From NCBI RefSeq assembly GCF_016406145.1, contig NZ_CP066306.1, forward strand, positions 1,302,001 through 1,366,000: a DNA stretch of 64,000 bases, written 5' to 3'. Below, piece by piece: positions 47,003-56,268 of the stretch. The notes below the pieces were generated by a model. It saw only the letters and a program-made list of their open reading frames with translations, did not search any database and had not been told where the DNA came from. Within the stretch, counting starts at the first letter, position 1. Every line of letters begins with the position of its first letter. The translations under genes were made by a program, and so were the position numbers. The stretch comes from Pseudomonas putida. Its GTDB lineage: Bacteria > Pseudomonadota > Gammaproteobacteria > Pseudomonadales > Pseudomonadaceae.

Positions 47003-49243
47003 ATGGTACAGGTGAGAGTGCACCAGCCGGTCAATACGGACGGCAGTATCAATCTCGAAGCATGGCTGGATCATGTGGTGAGCGTCGATTCGGCATTGGA
47101 TCGCGTGGCACTCGAAGAGGCCTGCGAGTTCGCCCAGGAAATCGAGAAAAAGGGCAACCCGGCCAAGCATTCCTGGGCCGATGGTACCTCCAGTTTCCAG
47201 GCAGGCCTGGAAATCGCCGAAATCCTTGCCGACCTCAAGCTCGATCAGGATTCGCTGGTGGCGGCGGTGATCTACCGCTCCGTGCGTGAGGGTAAGGTGA
47301 CTCTGGCCGAGGTCGGGCAGCGTTTCGGCCCGGTGGTGTCCAAGCTGATCGACGGCGTGCTGCGCATGGCTGCCATCAGTGCCAGCCTCAGCCCCCGCCA
47401 GTCGCTGGTGCTGGGCTCGCAGGCGCAGGTCGAGAACCTGCGCAAGATGCTGGTGGCGATGGTCGACGATGTGCGCGTGGCGCTGATCAAGCTTGCCGAG
47501 CGGACCTGCGCGATCCGTGCGGTGAAGTCCGCCGATGACGAGAAACGCCTGCGGGTGGCGCGTGAGGTGTTCGACATCTATGCACCGCTGGCCCATCGTC
47601 TGGGCATCGGCCACATCAAGTGGGAGCTGGAAGACCTGTCCTTCCGCTACCTGGAGCCCGATCAGTACAAGCAGATCGCCAAGCTTTTGCACGAGCGCCG
47701 GCTGGACCGTGAGCGCTTCATCAGTGACGTGATGAACCAGCTGCAGAACGAGCTGCTTGCCACCGGGGTCAACGCCGACATCAGCGGGCGGGCGAAACAC
47801 ATTTATTCGATCTGGCGCAAGATGCAGCGCAAAGGCCTGGAGTTCAGCCAGATCTACGACGTGCGTGCGGTGCGCGTGCTGGTACCGGAAGTGCGCGACT
47901 GTTATACCGCGCTGGGTATCGTCCATACCCTGTGGCGGCACATTCCCAAAGAGTTCGACGACTACATCGCCAACCCCAAGGAGAACGGCTACCGTTCGCT
48001 TCACACCGCCGTGATCGGCCCCGAGGGTAAGGTACTGGAAGTGCAGATCCGTACCCACGGCATGCACGAAGAGGCCGAACTTGGCGTCTGCGCCCACTGG
48101 CGCTATAAGGGCACCGACGTCAAGCCCAGCTCCAATCACTACGAAGAAAAGATCTCCTGGCTGCGCCAGGTGCTCGAATGGCACGAGGAGCTGGGCGACA
48201 TCGGTGGCCTGGCCGAGCAGTTGCGGGTCGATATCGAACCGGACCGGGTCTACGTATTCACCCCCGACGGCCATGCCATCGACCTGCCCAAGGGGGCCAC
48301 GCCGCTGGACTTCGCCTACCGCGTGCACACCGAGATCGGCCACAACTGCCGTGGCGCCAAAATCAATGGGCGCATCGTGCCGCTCAACTACAGCCTGCAG
48401 ACCGGCGAGCAGGTGGAGATCATCACCAGCAAGCACGGCAACCCCAGCCGGGACTGGCTGAACTCCAACCTGGGATATGTCACCACGTCACGGGCCCGGG
48501 CCAAGATCGTCCACTGGTTCAAGCTGCAGGCGCGCGATCAGAACGTCGCCGCCGGCAAGACCCTGCTCGAGCGCGAACTCAGCCGCCTGGGCCTGCCGCA
48601 GGTAGACTTCGAACGCCTGGCCGAGAAGACCAACGTCAAGACCGCCGAGGACATGTTCGCCTCGCTCGGTGCCGGTGACCTGCGCCTGGCGCACTTGGTC
48701 AACGCTGCCCAGCAGTTGCTCGAACCCGAGCGTATAGAGCAGATCGAGCTGGTACCGCGCAAGCCTACCGGCCCGCGCAATGGCAAGCGTGGCGACATTC
48801 AGATCCAGGGCGTCGGTAACCTGCTCACACAGATGGCCGGCTGCTGCCAGCCGCTACCGGGCGACGCCATCGTCGGCTACATCACTCAGGGCCGCGGCGT
48901 GAGCATTCACCGCCAGGACTGTGCCTCGGTGCTGCAGCTGGCTGGGCGTGAGCCGGAGCGGATGATTCAGGTCAGCTGGGGGCCGATACCGGTGCAGACC
49001 TACCCGGTCGATATCGTTATCCGTGCCTACGACCGCCCAGGTTTGCTGCGTGACGTGTCGCAGGTGCTGCTCAACGAGAAAATCAATGTGCTGGCAGTCA
49101 ACACCCGCTCGAACAAGGAAGACAACACCGCGTTGATGTCGCTGACCATCGAGATTCCGGGCCTGGATGCGCTGGGGCGTCTGTTGGGCAGGATTTCGCA
49201 GTTGCCGAACATCATCGAGACGCGGCGTAATCGTACCCCTTGA
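47003..49243 (+). CDS. relA: GTP pyrophosphokinase RelA ((p)ppGpp synthetase)
   Basis: This 746-residue protein makes (p)ppGpp on starved ribosomes. The N-terminal hydrolase-like domain lacks the HD pair (AAVIYRSVREG in its place), so it is monofunctional. The synthetase domain contains YDVRAVRVLVPE and ENGYRSLHTAV, then EVQIRTHGMHEEAELG. TGS (about 405-470), zinc-finger and C-terminal ACT domains follow (YDRPGLLRDVSQVL). ATG 47003 is chosen by family length. It is the last gene before mazG in a run cysM-rlmD-relA-mazG. Confidence 0.96.
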   Translation: MVQVRVHQPVNTDGSINLEAWLDHVVSVDSALDRVALEEACEFAQEIEKKGNPAKHSWADGTSSFQAGLEIAEILADLKLDQDSLVAAVIYRSVREGKVTLAEVGQRFGPVVSKLIDGVLRMAAISASLSPRQSLVLGSQAQVENLRKMLVAMVDDVRVALIKLAERTCAIRAVKSADDEKRLRVAREVFDIYAPLAHRLGIGHIKWELEDLSFRYLEPDQYKQIAKLLHERRLDRERFISDVMNQLQNELLATGVNADISGRAKHIYSIWRKMQRKGLEFSQIYDVRAVRVLVPEVRDCYTALGIVHTLWRHIPKEFDDYIANPKENGYRSLHTAVIGPEGKVLEVQIRTHGMHEEAELGVCAHWRYKGTDVKPSSNHYEEKISWLRQVLEWHEELGDIGGLAEQLRVDIEPDRVYVFTPDGHAIDLPKGATPLDFAYRVHTEIGHNCRGAKINGRIVPLNYSLQTGEQVEIITSKHGNPSRDWLNSNLGYVTTSRARAKIVHWFKLQARDQNVAAGKTLLERELSRLGLPQVDFERLAEKTNVKTAEDMFASLGAGDLRLAHLVNAAQQLLEPERIEQIELVPRKPTGPRNGKRGDIQIQGVGNLLTQMAGCCQPLPGDAIVGYITQGRGVSIHRQDCASVLQLAGREPERMIQVSWGPIPVQTYPVDIVIRAYDRPGLLRDVSQVLLNEKINVLAVNTRSNKEDNTALMSLTIEIPGLDALGRLLGRISQLPNIIETRRNRTP

Positions 49244-49305
49244 AACTGCGGTGGCTTCTTTGTGGGCTCGCCCGCGACGAAGTCACCGCCGAAGGACCTG
49301 CTTAC

Positions 49306-50139
49306 ATGACCTATTCCCTCGAAGACCTGCTGCACCTCATGGCCCGGCTGCGCGACCCGCAGTACGGTTGCCCGTGGGACCTCAAGCAGAACTACGCCAG
49401 CATCGTGGCACACACCATCGAAGAGGCCTACGAAGTTGCCGACACCATCGAGCGCGGGGATTTCGAGCACTTGCAGGGTGAGCTGGGTGATCTGCTGTTC
49501 CAGGTGGTCTACTACAGCCAGCTGGCCCGGGAGGAGGGGCGTTTCGAGTTCGACGGTGTGGTCGATGCCATTACCCGCAAGCTGATCCGCCGCCACCCTC
49601 ATGTATTCCCCACCGGCGAGTTGTACGCACCGCTGGATACGCCCAGTCTTAGCGAGGCCCAGGTCAAGTCACGCTGGGAAGAAATCAAGGCCCAGGAGCG
49701 TGCCGAGAAAAGCGAGCCCGAACAGCTGTCGCTGCTCGATGATGTGCCGGCTGCACTTCCTGCCCTGTCGCGGGCGGCCAAACTGCAAAAGCGTGCCGCC
49801 ACAGTCGGTTTCGACTGGCCAGACGCATTGCCGGTGCTGGACAAGGTTCGCGAGGAGCTCGACGAAGTGCTGCAGGCTATGGCCGACGGTGATGCCGAAG
49901 CACTCGAGGACGAAGTCGGCGACCTGCTGTTCGCCGCCGTCAACTTGGCCCGCCATCTCAAGCAAGACCCGGAAAATGCGCTGCGTCGCGCCAACCGCAA
50001 GTTCGAACGGCGTTTCCGCTTTATCGAACAGGCATTGCGCGACAGCGGTCGCCCCATCGAATCGTGTAACCTTGACGAACTGGACGCCCTTTGGGGGGAA
50101 GCCAAACGTCAGGAAAAGAACCTGCCCAGCTGCGGCTGA
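49306..50139 (+). CDS. mazG: nucleoside triphosphate pyrophosphohydrolase MazG
   Basis: This 277-residue enzyme hydrolyses NTPs and can lower (p)ppGpp. It has two MazG domains with EExxE-type metal sites: EEAYEVADTIERG...GELGDLLFQVV (about 39-70) and EELDEVLQAMADG...DEVGDLLFAAV (about 184-216). PLPCPWDLKQ-like GCPWDLKQ precedes the first. ATG 49306 fits the family start. It directly follows relA, the usual order, and is probably co-expressed. Confidence 0.95.
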   Translation: MTYSLEDLLHLMARLRDPQYGCPWDLKQNYASIVAHTIEEAYEVADTIERGDFEHLQGELGDLLFQVVYYSQLAREEGRFEFDGVVDAITRKLIRRHPHVFPTGELYAPLDTPSLSEAQVKSRWEEIKAQERAEKSEPEQLSLLDDVPAALPALSRAAKLQKRAATVGFDWPDALPVLDKVREELDEVLQAMADGDAEALEDEVGDLLFAAVNLARHLKQDPENALRRANRKFERRFRFIEQALRDSGRPIESCNLDELDALWGEAKRQEKNLPSCG

Positions 50140-50165
50140 GTGGCTGAATAAGTGAGTGAACATCC

Positions 50166-50705
50166 ATGAGTCTTTCCCTTCGCGATCAATTGCTCAAGGC
50201 CGGTCTGGTAAACCAGAAGCAGGTCTCCCAGGCCAACAAGGCCCAAAAGAAACAAAAACGCCTGGAGCACAAGGGCCAGGTCGAAGTCGACGATACCCAG
50301 CAGCGCCTGGCCAAGGAAGCCATGGCCGAGAAGGCCAAGCGTGACCAGGAACTGAACCGTCAGCAGCAGGAAAAGGCCGAACAGAAGGCCCGTGCCGCGC
50401 AGATCAAGCAGTTGATCGAGGCGACCCGTCTGCCCAAGCTCACGACCGAGGACTACTACAACTTCGTCGACGACAAGAAGGTCAAACGCATTGCGGTGAA
50501 CGCCCTGATGCGCAGCAAGCTGAGCAATGGTGCGCTGGCGATCGTGTCGTTTGGTGGGGGGTACGAAGTCATCCCACGCGAGGCGGCGGTGAAGATCCAG
50601 GAACGCGACCCTCATCGCATCTTGCTGCTCAACACCCATGTCGAGGAAGCGGATGAGGACGATCCGTACGCTGCGTACAAGATCCCTGACGACTTGATGT
50701 GGTAA
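50166..50705 (+). CDS. DUF2058 family protein
   Basis: This 179-residue basic protein is rich in K, Q and A with a long predicted coiled coil (about 15-85) and a C-terminal domain with NALMRSKLSNGALAIVSFGGGYEVIPREAAVKI. It belongs to the DUF2058/YaiL family, of unknown function, possibly nucleoprotein-associated. It lies 26 bases after mazG. ATG 50166 has no strong ribosome site. Confidence 0.88.
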   Translation: MSLSLRDQLLKAGLVNQKQVSQANKAQKKQKRLEHKGQVEVDDTQQRLAKEAMAEKAKRDQELNRQQQEKAEQKARAAQIKQLIEATRLPKLTTEDYYNFVDDKKVKRIAVNALMRSKLSNGALAIVSFGGGYEVIPREAAVKIQERDPHRILLLNTHVEEADEDDPYAAYKIPDDLMW

Positions 50706-50737
50706 GCATGAAGAAACCCGCCTAAGCGGTAACGCCT

Positions 50738-50860
50738 ATTGGGGCTGCTACGCAGTCGACCGCCGGCAAGCCAACTCCCACAGGGATTTCGCAGTACTGG
50801 AGGCCTGCGCGGTACCTGTAGGAGCTGGCTTGCCGGCGATGGGCCGCAAAGCGGCCCCAA
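50738..50860. repeat. REP pair
   Basis: GCCGGCAAGCCAACTCCCACAGG and GTAGGAGCTGGCTTGCCGGC with GGGCCGC-AAAGCGGCCCC form the pair, between the DUF2058 and the small orphan gene. Confidence 0.8.
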
Positions 50861-50878
50861 AGCAAAAGACTGTGTGGG

Positions 50879-51061
50879 TCATTGCGCAGCGCGCTGGGTT
50901 TCCAGCACTTCAAGCTCTACCCGGTACTGGTGGGCTTCGTGTTCGTTGTGGAACATCCCCACCAATTCGCCTTGCTGGTGCACATCCCAGATCCGCACGC
51001 CAGCGGCCAGGCCTTCGTGGGACATTTTCGATTCGTCGCGTTCGGTTACTTGGACTGTCAT
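50879..51061 (-). CDS. small hypothetical protein (60 residues)
   Basis: A short acidic protein MTVQVTERDESKMSHEG... with several histidines (HNEHEAHQYRVELE). I recognise no family. ATG 51061 is supported by GGAG at 9 bases upstream. A longer start at 51094 exists but lacks a ribosome site. It is one of the small soluble proteins typical of pseudomonads. Nothing in its surroundings indicates a function. Confidence 0.68.
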   Translation of the reverse strand: MTVQVTERDESKMSHEGLAAGVRIWDVHQQGELVGMFHNEHEAHQYRVELEVLETQRAAQ

Positions 51062-51179
51062 CGTTAAACTCCACTGTTCAGTTGGTTGCGACATTATGTC
51101 GCGCACTTCTTTTATAGAGTTTGTTAGCAGCCTAAGTAAATAAAATGGCCATGAAACAAGTTTCATGTTGCCCAGACAA

Positions 51180-51206
51180 AAAGAAGCCCCGCACAGGGCG
51201 GGGCTA
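51180..51206 (-). terminator. Rho-independent terminator after the DUF3108 gene
   Basis: On the minus strand AGCCCCGC-CCTGT-GCGGGGCT followed by TTCTTTTTG. It lies 21 bases past the DUF3108 stop and ends the purM-purN-DUF3108 operon. Confidence 0.9.
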
Positions 51207-51226
51207 CGGATCTTACGGGCTGCGGC

Positions 51227-51937
51227 TTAGTTGCCTTTGACCGACTTGCCATCGACCGTACCATCCTGCAGCACGATCACATACTCCTTGCCATCGGTCT
51301 CGACCTGGCGCAGCTGTACCAGCAGGTAGTCCCAGTCCTTGGCGAACCACAGCTCGGTGATGCGCTTGCTCTGGCTCGGGTCGCGCACGCGCTCGACCTT
51401 GACCGCCTCGACCTGGCCGGTCTTGGTGGTGACTTTCTCGGTGCCCAGCACGCGGAAGTCGTAGGTGTCGATCTCGTCACCATCGACCACCTGGTAGGTC
51501 ATGCTTTTCTTGCCGGCTGCCACATCATGCTGCAGCGCCAGCTGATAGGAGGACTTGTCCAGCACGCCGCGGTTGAGCGGCAGGCTGACGGCATCGCCCC
51601 GATCGCTGCCGGTGACTTTCTTGCCGTTCCAGTCGAAGGTGAGGTCGACTTTCTTGGCTTTGCCCAGGCCGCCACGCTCGAAGTGATACTTCTGCGGCAG
51701 GAGGGTGTCGTTGTCCATGCGCAGGGTGCTTTGCTCGGTCAGGCTGGCGATCATCATGGAGGCCTTGAAATTAAGGTCCCATGTACCGTTGGCATTCTTG
51801 ACCAGGCTGCGCTCGGCAGTGCCGCTCATGGGGAGTTGCTTCCAGTCAGCGGTGTAGCTGGCCGAGAAGGGTTTGAGGTCGGCTGCCTGGAGGGGCAGGG
51901 CGAGCACGGCGAGAGCCAAGAGCAGGGCGCGACGCAT
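51227..51937 (-). CDS. DUF3108 exported protein
   Basis: This 236-residue protein has a signal peptide (MRRALLLALAVLALPLQAADL, cleaved after QA) followed by the DUF3108 pattern: KPFSASYTADWKQLPMSGTAER and YDFRVLGTEKVTTKTGQVEAVKV. Function unknown; it is expected in the periplasm or outer membrane. It starts 8 bases after the purN stop with AGGAGA before the ATG, so it is the last gene of the purMN operon. Confidence 0.88.
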   Translation of the reverse strand: MRRALLLALAVLALPLQAADLKPFSASYTADWKQLPMSGTAERSLVKNANGTWDLNFKASMMIASLTEQSTLRMDNDTLLPQKYHFERGGLGKAKKVDLTFDWNGKKVTGSDRGDAVSLPLNRGVLDKSSYQLALQHDVAAGKKSMTYQVVDGDEIDTYDFRVLGTEKVTTKTGQVEAVKVERVRDPSQSKRITELWFAKDWDYLLVQLRQVETDGKEYVIVLQDGTVDGKSVKGN

Positions 51938-51945
51938 AAATTCTC

Positions 51946-52599
51946 CTAGGGTCGGATCAAATGACCACTGGCCGGCAGTGGCTGGCCGTCCAGTAATGCA
52001 CCCTGTTCGCCCAGGCGCAAGCGCCCCTCGGCAAACCAGTGCACTGCCAGCGGGTAGATCTGGTGTTCCTGTTGGTGTACCCGCTGGGCCAGGCTTTCAG
52101 CACTATCGCCTGACGATACCGGTACCACAGCCTGTACGACCAGAGGGCCGCCATCGAGTTCCTCGGTGACGAAGTGTACGCTGCAGCCGTGCTCGGCATC
52201 GCCTGCCTCCAAGGCCCGTCGGTGGGTATGCAGGCCCTTGTATTTGGGCAGCAGCGACGGGTGGATGTTGAGCAGGCGGCCCTGGTAGTGGCGCACAAAG
52301 CCGCCACTGAGGATACGCATGAAACCAGCCAGCACCACCAGGTCGGGCGCGAAGCCGTCGATGCGCGCCATCAGCGCCGCATCGAAGGCTTCACGGCCGT
52401 CGAAGCCGGTGTGGTCCAGTACGGCGGTGGCGATACCCGCCGCCGCCGCGCGTTGCAGGCCGTAGGCGTCGGCACGGTTGGAAATCACCGCAGCGATGCG
52501 TACCGGGCTGTGTTCACCACGGCTGCTGTCGATCAAGGCTTGCAGGTTGCTGCCGGAACCCGACAGCAGTACCACTACATTGCAGGGCTTGCTCGGCAT
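51946..52599 (-). CDS. purN: phosphoribosylglycinamide formyltransferase
   Basis: This 217-residue enzyme transfers a formyl group from 10-formyl-tetrahydrofolate to GAR, the third step of purine synthesis. It has VLLSGSGSNLQALID near the start, the catalytic LNIHPSLLPKYKG loop (about 103-115) and HFVTEELDGGPLVVQ (about 135-150). It overlaps purM by one base (TGATG), so the two are coupled. Confidence 0.96.
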   Translation of the reverse strand: MPSKPCNVVVLLSGSGSNLQALIDSSRGEHSPVRIAAVISNRADAYGLQRAAAAGIATAVLDHTGFDGREAFDAALMARIDGFAPDLVVLAGFMRILSGGFVRHYQGRLLNIHPSLLPKYKGLHTHRRALEAGDAEHGCSVHFVTEELDGGPLVVQAVVPVSSGDSAESLAQRVHQQEHQIYPLAVHWFAEGRLRLGEQGALLDGQPLPASGHLIRP

Positions 52600-53657
52600 C
52601 AGTGTGCCTTGAGATTTTGCAGCTCGACCTGGGCAGCGCCTTCAGCGGCTTGTTCGATGCGGCCGATGACCCAAGGCTGCTCGCCTTCTGCACGCAGAAC
52701 ATTCAGTGCTGCTTCGACCTGGTCCTGCGCCACGCAGATGACCATGCCCACGCCGCAGTTCAGTACACGGTGCATCTCGTGCTCATCGACGTTGCCTTTT
52801 TCCTGCAGGAAGTCGAATACCGCAGGGCGCTGCCAGCTGGCCACGTCAACCACGGCCTGGGCGTTTTTCGGCAGAACGCGCGGGATGTTGTCCAGCAGGC
52901 CGCCACCGGTGATGTGGGCCATGGCCTTGACTGCGCCGGTCTGCTTGATCAGTTGCAGCAGTGGCTTGACGTAGATGCGGGTCGGCGCCATCAGCAGGTC
53001 GGTCAGCGGCTTACCGTCGAGCTGGGTGTTCTCGATGTCGGTCGCCGACACTTCGAGGATCTTGCGGATCAGCGAGTAGCCGTTGGAGTGCGGGCCGGAA
53101 GACGGCAGGGCGATCAGCGCGTCGCCTGTAGCGACCTTGGAGCCGTCGATGATCTCGGCCTTTTCAACCACGCCGACGCAGAAACCGGCCAGGTCGTAGT
53201 CTTCGCCTTCGTACATGCCCGGCATTTCGGCGGTTTCGCCGCCAACCAGGGAGCAGCCGGCCAGTTCACAGCCGGCGCCGATGCCGGTGACCACGGTCGC
53301 GGCGACGTCGACGTTGAGCTTGCCGGTGGCGTAATAGTCGAGGAAGAACAGCGGCTCGGCACCGCAGACCACCAAGTCATTGACGCACATGGCGACCAGG
53401 TCCTGGCCGATGCTGTCGTGCTTGTTCAGGTTCAGCGCCAGGCGCAGCTTGGTGCCGACGCCGTCGGTGCCGGAGACCAGCACCGGCTGCTTGTAGCCGG
53501 CCGGGATCTCGCAGAGGGCGCCGAAGCCACCCAGGCCACCCATGACTTCAGGGCGTGCGGTGCGTTTTGCCACGCCCTTGATGCGTTCGACCAGTGCTTC
53601 GCCGGCGTCGATGTCTACACCGGCGTCCTTGTAGCTCAGGGAGGGTTGCTTGCTCAT
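52599..53657 (-). CDS. purM: phosphoribosylformylglycinamidine cyclo-ligase (AIR synthetase)
   Basis: This 352-residue ATP-dependent enzyme closes the imidazole ring in purine synthesis. AIR synthetase features: [20 protein letters not shown] at the start, [15 protein letters not shown] (about 60-74), [20 protein letters not shown] and the late [16 protein letters not shown]. It is the first gene of the purM-purN-DUF3108 operon, divergent from the DUF2066 gene. Confidence 0.97.
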   Translation of the reverse strand: MSKQPSLSYKDAGVDIDAGEALVERIKGVAKRTARPEVMGGLGGFGALCEIPAGYKQPVLVSGTDGVGTKLRLALNLNKHDSIGQDLVAMCVNDLVVCGAEPLFFLDYYATGKLNVDVAATVVTGIGAGCELAGCSLVGGETAEMPGMYEGEDYDLAGFCVGVVEKAEIIDGSKVATGDALIALPSSGPHSNGYSLIRKILEVSATDIENTQLDGKPLTDLLMAPTRIYVKPLLQLIKQTGAVKAMAHITGGGLLDNIPRVLPKNAQAVVDVASWQRPAVFDFLQEKGNVDEHEMHRVLNCGVGMVICVAQDQVEAALNVLRAEGEQPWVIGRIEQAAEGAAQVELQNLKAH

Positions 53658-53976
53658 TGATCCAGGCCTTTAAGAGGGAGGGATTCGTAAAAACGACCGT
53701 GACGGCCAAGGCCGGCTGGGGAGCGGCGGCTGCCTGAAACGTCAGAGGTCTGTGAAGGCGCGCGATTTTATCAGGGTTGCCGTGCAGCGGCCATCCTCAG
53801 GCCGACGGGCAGGGCAGTAAATTGCTGAAAAAGGCTCGCGGGTGGTTGATGCAGTTCCTTCTGTATAAGCTGCAAGCAGCGAGCCCCAAGTCGCAAGCGA
53901 AAGCGCTTGGGTTCTGACTGCTTTTTCTTACAGCTTGAAGCTTGCAGCTTGAAGCTCGACTGGACAGGAATCCTCA
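53658..53976. other. purM-DUF2066 divergent region
   Basis: 319 bases. It contains the purM promoter region and an AAGCTGCAAGC inverted repeat element (53867-53950). I could not pick a clear promoter or a PurR site. No gene. Confidence 0.5.
53867..53950. repeat. AAGCTGCAAGC inverted repeat element
   Basis: AAGCTGCAAGC (53867-53877) and GCTTGCAGCTT (53940-53950) are inverse copies. The right arm is preceded by CTTTTTCTTACAGCTTG, nearly the same as CTTTTTCTTGCAGCTTG in the element at 37374-37459, so they belong to one repeat family. Confidence 0.75.
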
Positions 53977-55050
53977 ATGCGTCTTCTCAATTATCTGTCA
54001 GCCGGCTGCCTTGCCTTGGTCAGTATTGCCGCCCAGGCCGAAAACGTTGCCGGGCTCTATCAGGTGCGCGAACCGCTCGAAGGGCAGGGCGCTGAAGCCC
54101 GCACTGCAGCTACCACCAAGGCGCTCGATACGTTGGTGCTGCGCCTGACCGGCGACCCCAAGGCGCCGCAAACCCCTGCGCTGGCCGAACTGCGCAAGGA
54201 CCCGCAACAGATCATCAACCAGGTCGGTACCGAGGCCGGCCCGCCTGAGTCGGTGATGGTCGAGTTCGACCCGGGCAGCACCGAGCGGGCATTGCGCAAG
54301 GCCGGGTTGGCGCTGTGGGGCAGCAACCGGCCGTCGATCCTCGGCTGGTGGCTCAACGACAGTGTCGAGGGTAGCAGTCTGGTCGGCGATGGCCAGACCA
54401 GCGCCCAGTCCCTGCGCCGTGCCGCCCAACACCGCGGCCTGCCATTGCGCCTGCCGCTGGCCGACCTGCAGGAGCAACTGGTGGCCAACGCCAAGCAGCT
54501 CGAAGGCAACGACCCGGCGCCACTGCGCGAAGCCTCCGAGCGCTATGGCGCCGACGCACTGTTGGCAGTGCACGCCCTTGAAGCCGACGGCAAGTGGCAA
54601 GGCAAATGGCAGTTGTGGCTGGGCGACAAGCGCGAGCAAGGCAGCGCCGAAGGCGCCGACCAGGCTGCATTGGCCGATGCCGTGATGCTGGCCGTCAGCA
54701 ATCGCCTGGCGCCACGTTACGTGACCCGGCCAGGCGCCAGCAGCCAGTTGCAAGTGCAGGTGCAAGGCGTGAACCTGCAGCGCTACGCCGAGCTGAACCG
54801 CGTTCTCGAACCTTACGGCCCACGCCTGCAAATGGCCGATGGCAAGACGTTGACCTACGGCGTCACTGCCAACGCTGAGCAGTTGCGCGCGCAGCTGGGC
54901 CTGGCCAAGTTGCAGGAGGTCCCGGCTGAACAGGCGCCTCCTGTCCCGTCCCCGGCTACGCCTGCAGTCGGAACCGAGGCTGCGGCAGGGCAACCTGCAA
55001 CGGCTGCCGTAGCCCCCAAACCGTTCGACGGCCTGCGTTTTAGCTGGTAA
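53977..55050 (+). CDS. DUF2066 exported protein
   Basis: This 357-residue protein has a signal peptide (MRLLNYLSAGCLALVSIAAQA). The mature part begins NVAGLYQVREPLEGQG, as in DUF2066, and contains GDPKAPQTPALAELRKDPQQ. The C-terminus is proline- and alanine-rich. Function unknown; conserved next to purM and the AI-2E-family permease in pseudomonads. It ends 12 bases before the permease gene, so the two are co-transcribed. Confidence 0.88.
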   Translation: MRLLNYLSAGCLALVSIAAQAENVAGLYQVREPLEGQGAEARTAATTKALDTLVLRLTGDPKAPQTPALAELRKDPQQIINQVGTEAGPPESVMVEFDPGSTERALRKAGLALWGSNRPSILGWWLNDSVEGSSLVGDGQTSAQSLRRAAQHRGLPLRLPLADLQEQLVANAKQLEGNDPAPLREASERYGADALLAVHALEADGKWQGKWQLWLGDKREQGSAEGADQAALADAVMLAVSNRLAPRYVTRPGASSQLQVQVQGVNLQRYAELNRVLEPYGPRLQMADGKTLTYGVTANAEQLRAQLGLAKLQEVPAEQAPPVPSPATPAVGTEAAAGQPATAAVAPKPFDGLRFSW

Positions 55051-55062
55051 GGAAGAGCGACC

Positions 55063-56136
55063 ATGACTGATATGCGCCGTTGGATCTGGCTGGGTGCCGC
55101 GCTACTGATTGCCCTGCTTCTTTATGGTTTGCACAACATCCTCTCACCCTTCCTGGTGGGTATCCTGCTGGCCTATCTGGCCGATCCGCTGGTCGACCGC
55201 CTGGAGCGTATGGGGCTGTCGCGGACTTGGGGAGTAGTGGTGGTATTCAGCCTGTTTACCTTGATCCTGCTGGTTCTGCTGCTCATCCTGATCCCGATGC
55301 TGGCCAAGCAGCTGGTGCGCCTGTACGAACTGACGCCGCAGATGCTCGACTGGTTGCAGCATGTGGCGCTGCCCTGGGTGCAGAGCCGCCTGGGCCTTGC
55401 CGACGGGTTCTGGAAGTTCGACAAGATCAAGGCCGCCGTCAGTGAGCACATGGGCCAGACCACCGACATCGTCGGCATGCTGCTGTCCCAAGCCACCGCG
55501 TCGAGCCTGGCGCTGCTGGCCTGGCTGGCGAACTTCGTGCTGATCCCGGTGGTGGGCTTCTATCTGTTGCGCGACTGGGACCTGATGATGGCCAAGTTGC
55601 GCAGCCTGCTGCCGCGCCAGCGCGAGTCGCAGGTGGTCGGGCTGGCCGCAGAGTGCCATGAGGTCTTGGGGGCCTTCGTGCGTGGCCAACTGATGGTCAT
55701 GCTGGCGCTCGGCGTGATCTATTCCGCCGGGCTGATGCTGGTGGGGCTGGAGCTGGGGCTGCTGATCGGCATGCTGGCCGGCCTGGCAGCCATCGTGCCC
55801 TACATGGGCTTCATCATTGGCATCGGTGCGGCGCTGGTGGCCGGGCTGTTCCAGTTTGGCGGTGATCTGTACCCGATGCTGGGCATCGTTGCAGTGTTCA
55901 TGGTCGGCCAGGCGCTGGAAGGCATGGTGCTGACACCGTTACTGGTGGGGGACCGGATCGGCCTGCATCCGGTGGCGGTGATCTTCGCCATCCTTGCCGG
56001 GGGCGAACTGTTCGGCTTTACCGGCGTGCTGCTGGCCTTGCCGGTGGCAGCAGTGATCATGGTGCTGCTGCGCCATGTGCATGACTTGTACAAGGACTCG
56101 GACATGTACGCGGGGGAGGTCGACCCGGATCTTTAG
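55063..56136 (+). CDS. AI-2E transporter/PerM family permease
   Basis: This 357-residue protein has about seven to eight hydrophobic segments. The PerM/AI-2E exporter pattern is visible: LSPFLVGILLAYLADPLVDRLER, VVGFYLLRDWDLMMAKLRSLLP and LAGLAAIVPYMGFIIGIGAAL, ending LFGFTGVLLALPVAAV. The transported substrate is not settled for most members. GGAAGAG precedes the start. It sits between the DUF2066 gene and hda. Confidence 0.9.
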   Translation: MTDMRRWIWLGAALLIALLLYGLHNILSPFLVGILLAYLADPLVDRLERMGLSRTWGVVVVFSLFTLILLVLLLILIPMLAKQLVRLYELTPQMLDWLQHVALPWVQSRLGLADGFWKFDKIKAAVSEHMGQTTDIVGMLLSQATASSLALLAWLANFVLIPVVGFYLLRDWDLMMAKLRSLLPRQRESQVVGLAAECHEVLGAFVRGQLMVMLALGVIYSAGLMLVGLELGLLIGMLAGLAAIVPYMGFIIGIGAALVAGLFQFGGDLYPMLGIVAVFMVGQALEGMVLTPLLVGDRIGLHPVAVIFAILAGGELFGFTGVLLALPVAAVIMVLLRHVHDLYKDSDMYAGEVDPDL

Positions 56137-56268
56137 GCCAGACTGCCTTGCAACTCGTTGATTTTGCTTGTGCTCCGTGCCTTCGCGATTGTGCCCCCCG
56201 CGTTGCGGGTATAGACTTTGCACACCGATCACCCTAGGCCCCCTGTGGTCTCCCGACCGCCCGCGAGC

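Noticed and set aside
46889..48436. Minus-strand frame of 515 codons opposite relA
   Set aside because: The opposite strand encodes RelA with its synthetase and TGS motifs.
53861..53879. CTGTATAAGCTGCAAGCAG as a LexA box
   Set aside because: The central AT-rich part of the consensus is missing and the bases belong to the AAGCTGCAAGC repeat.
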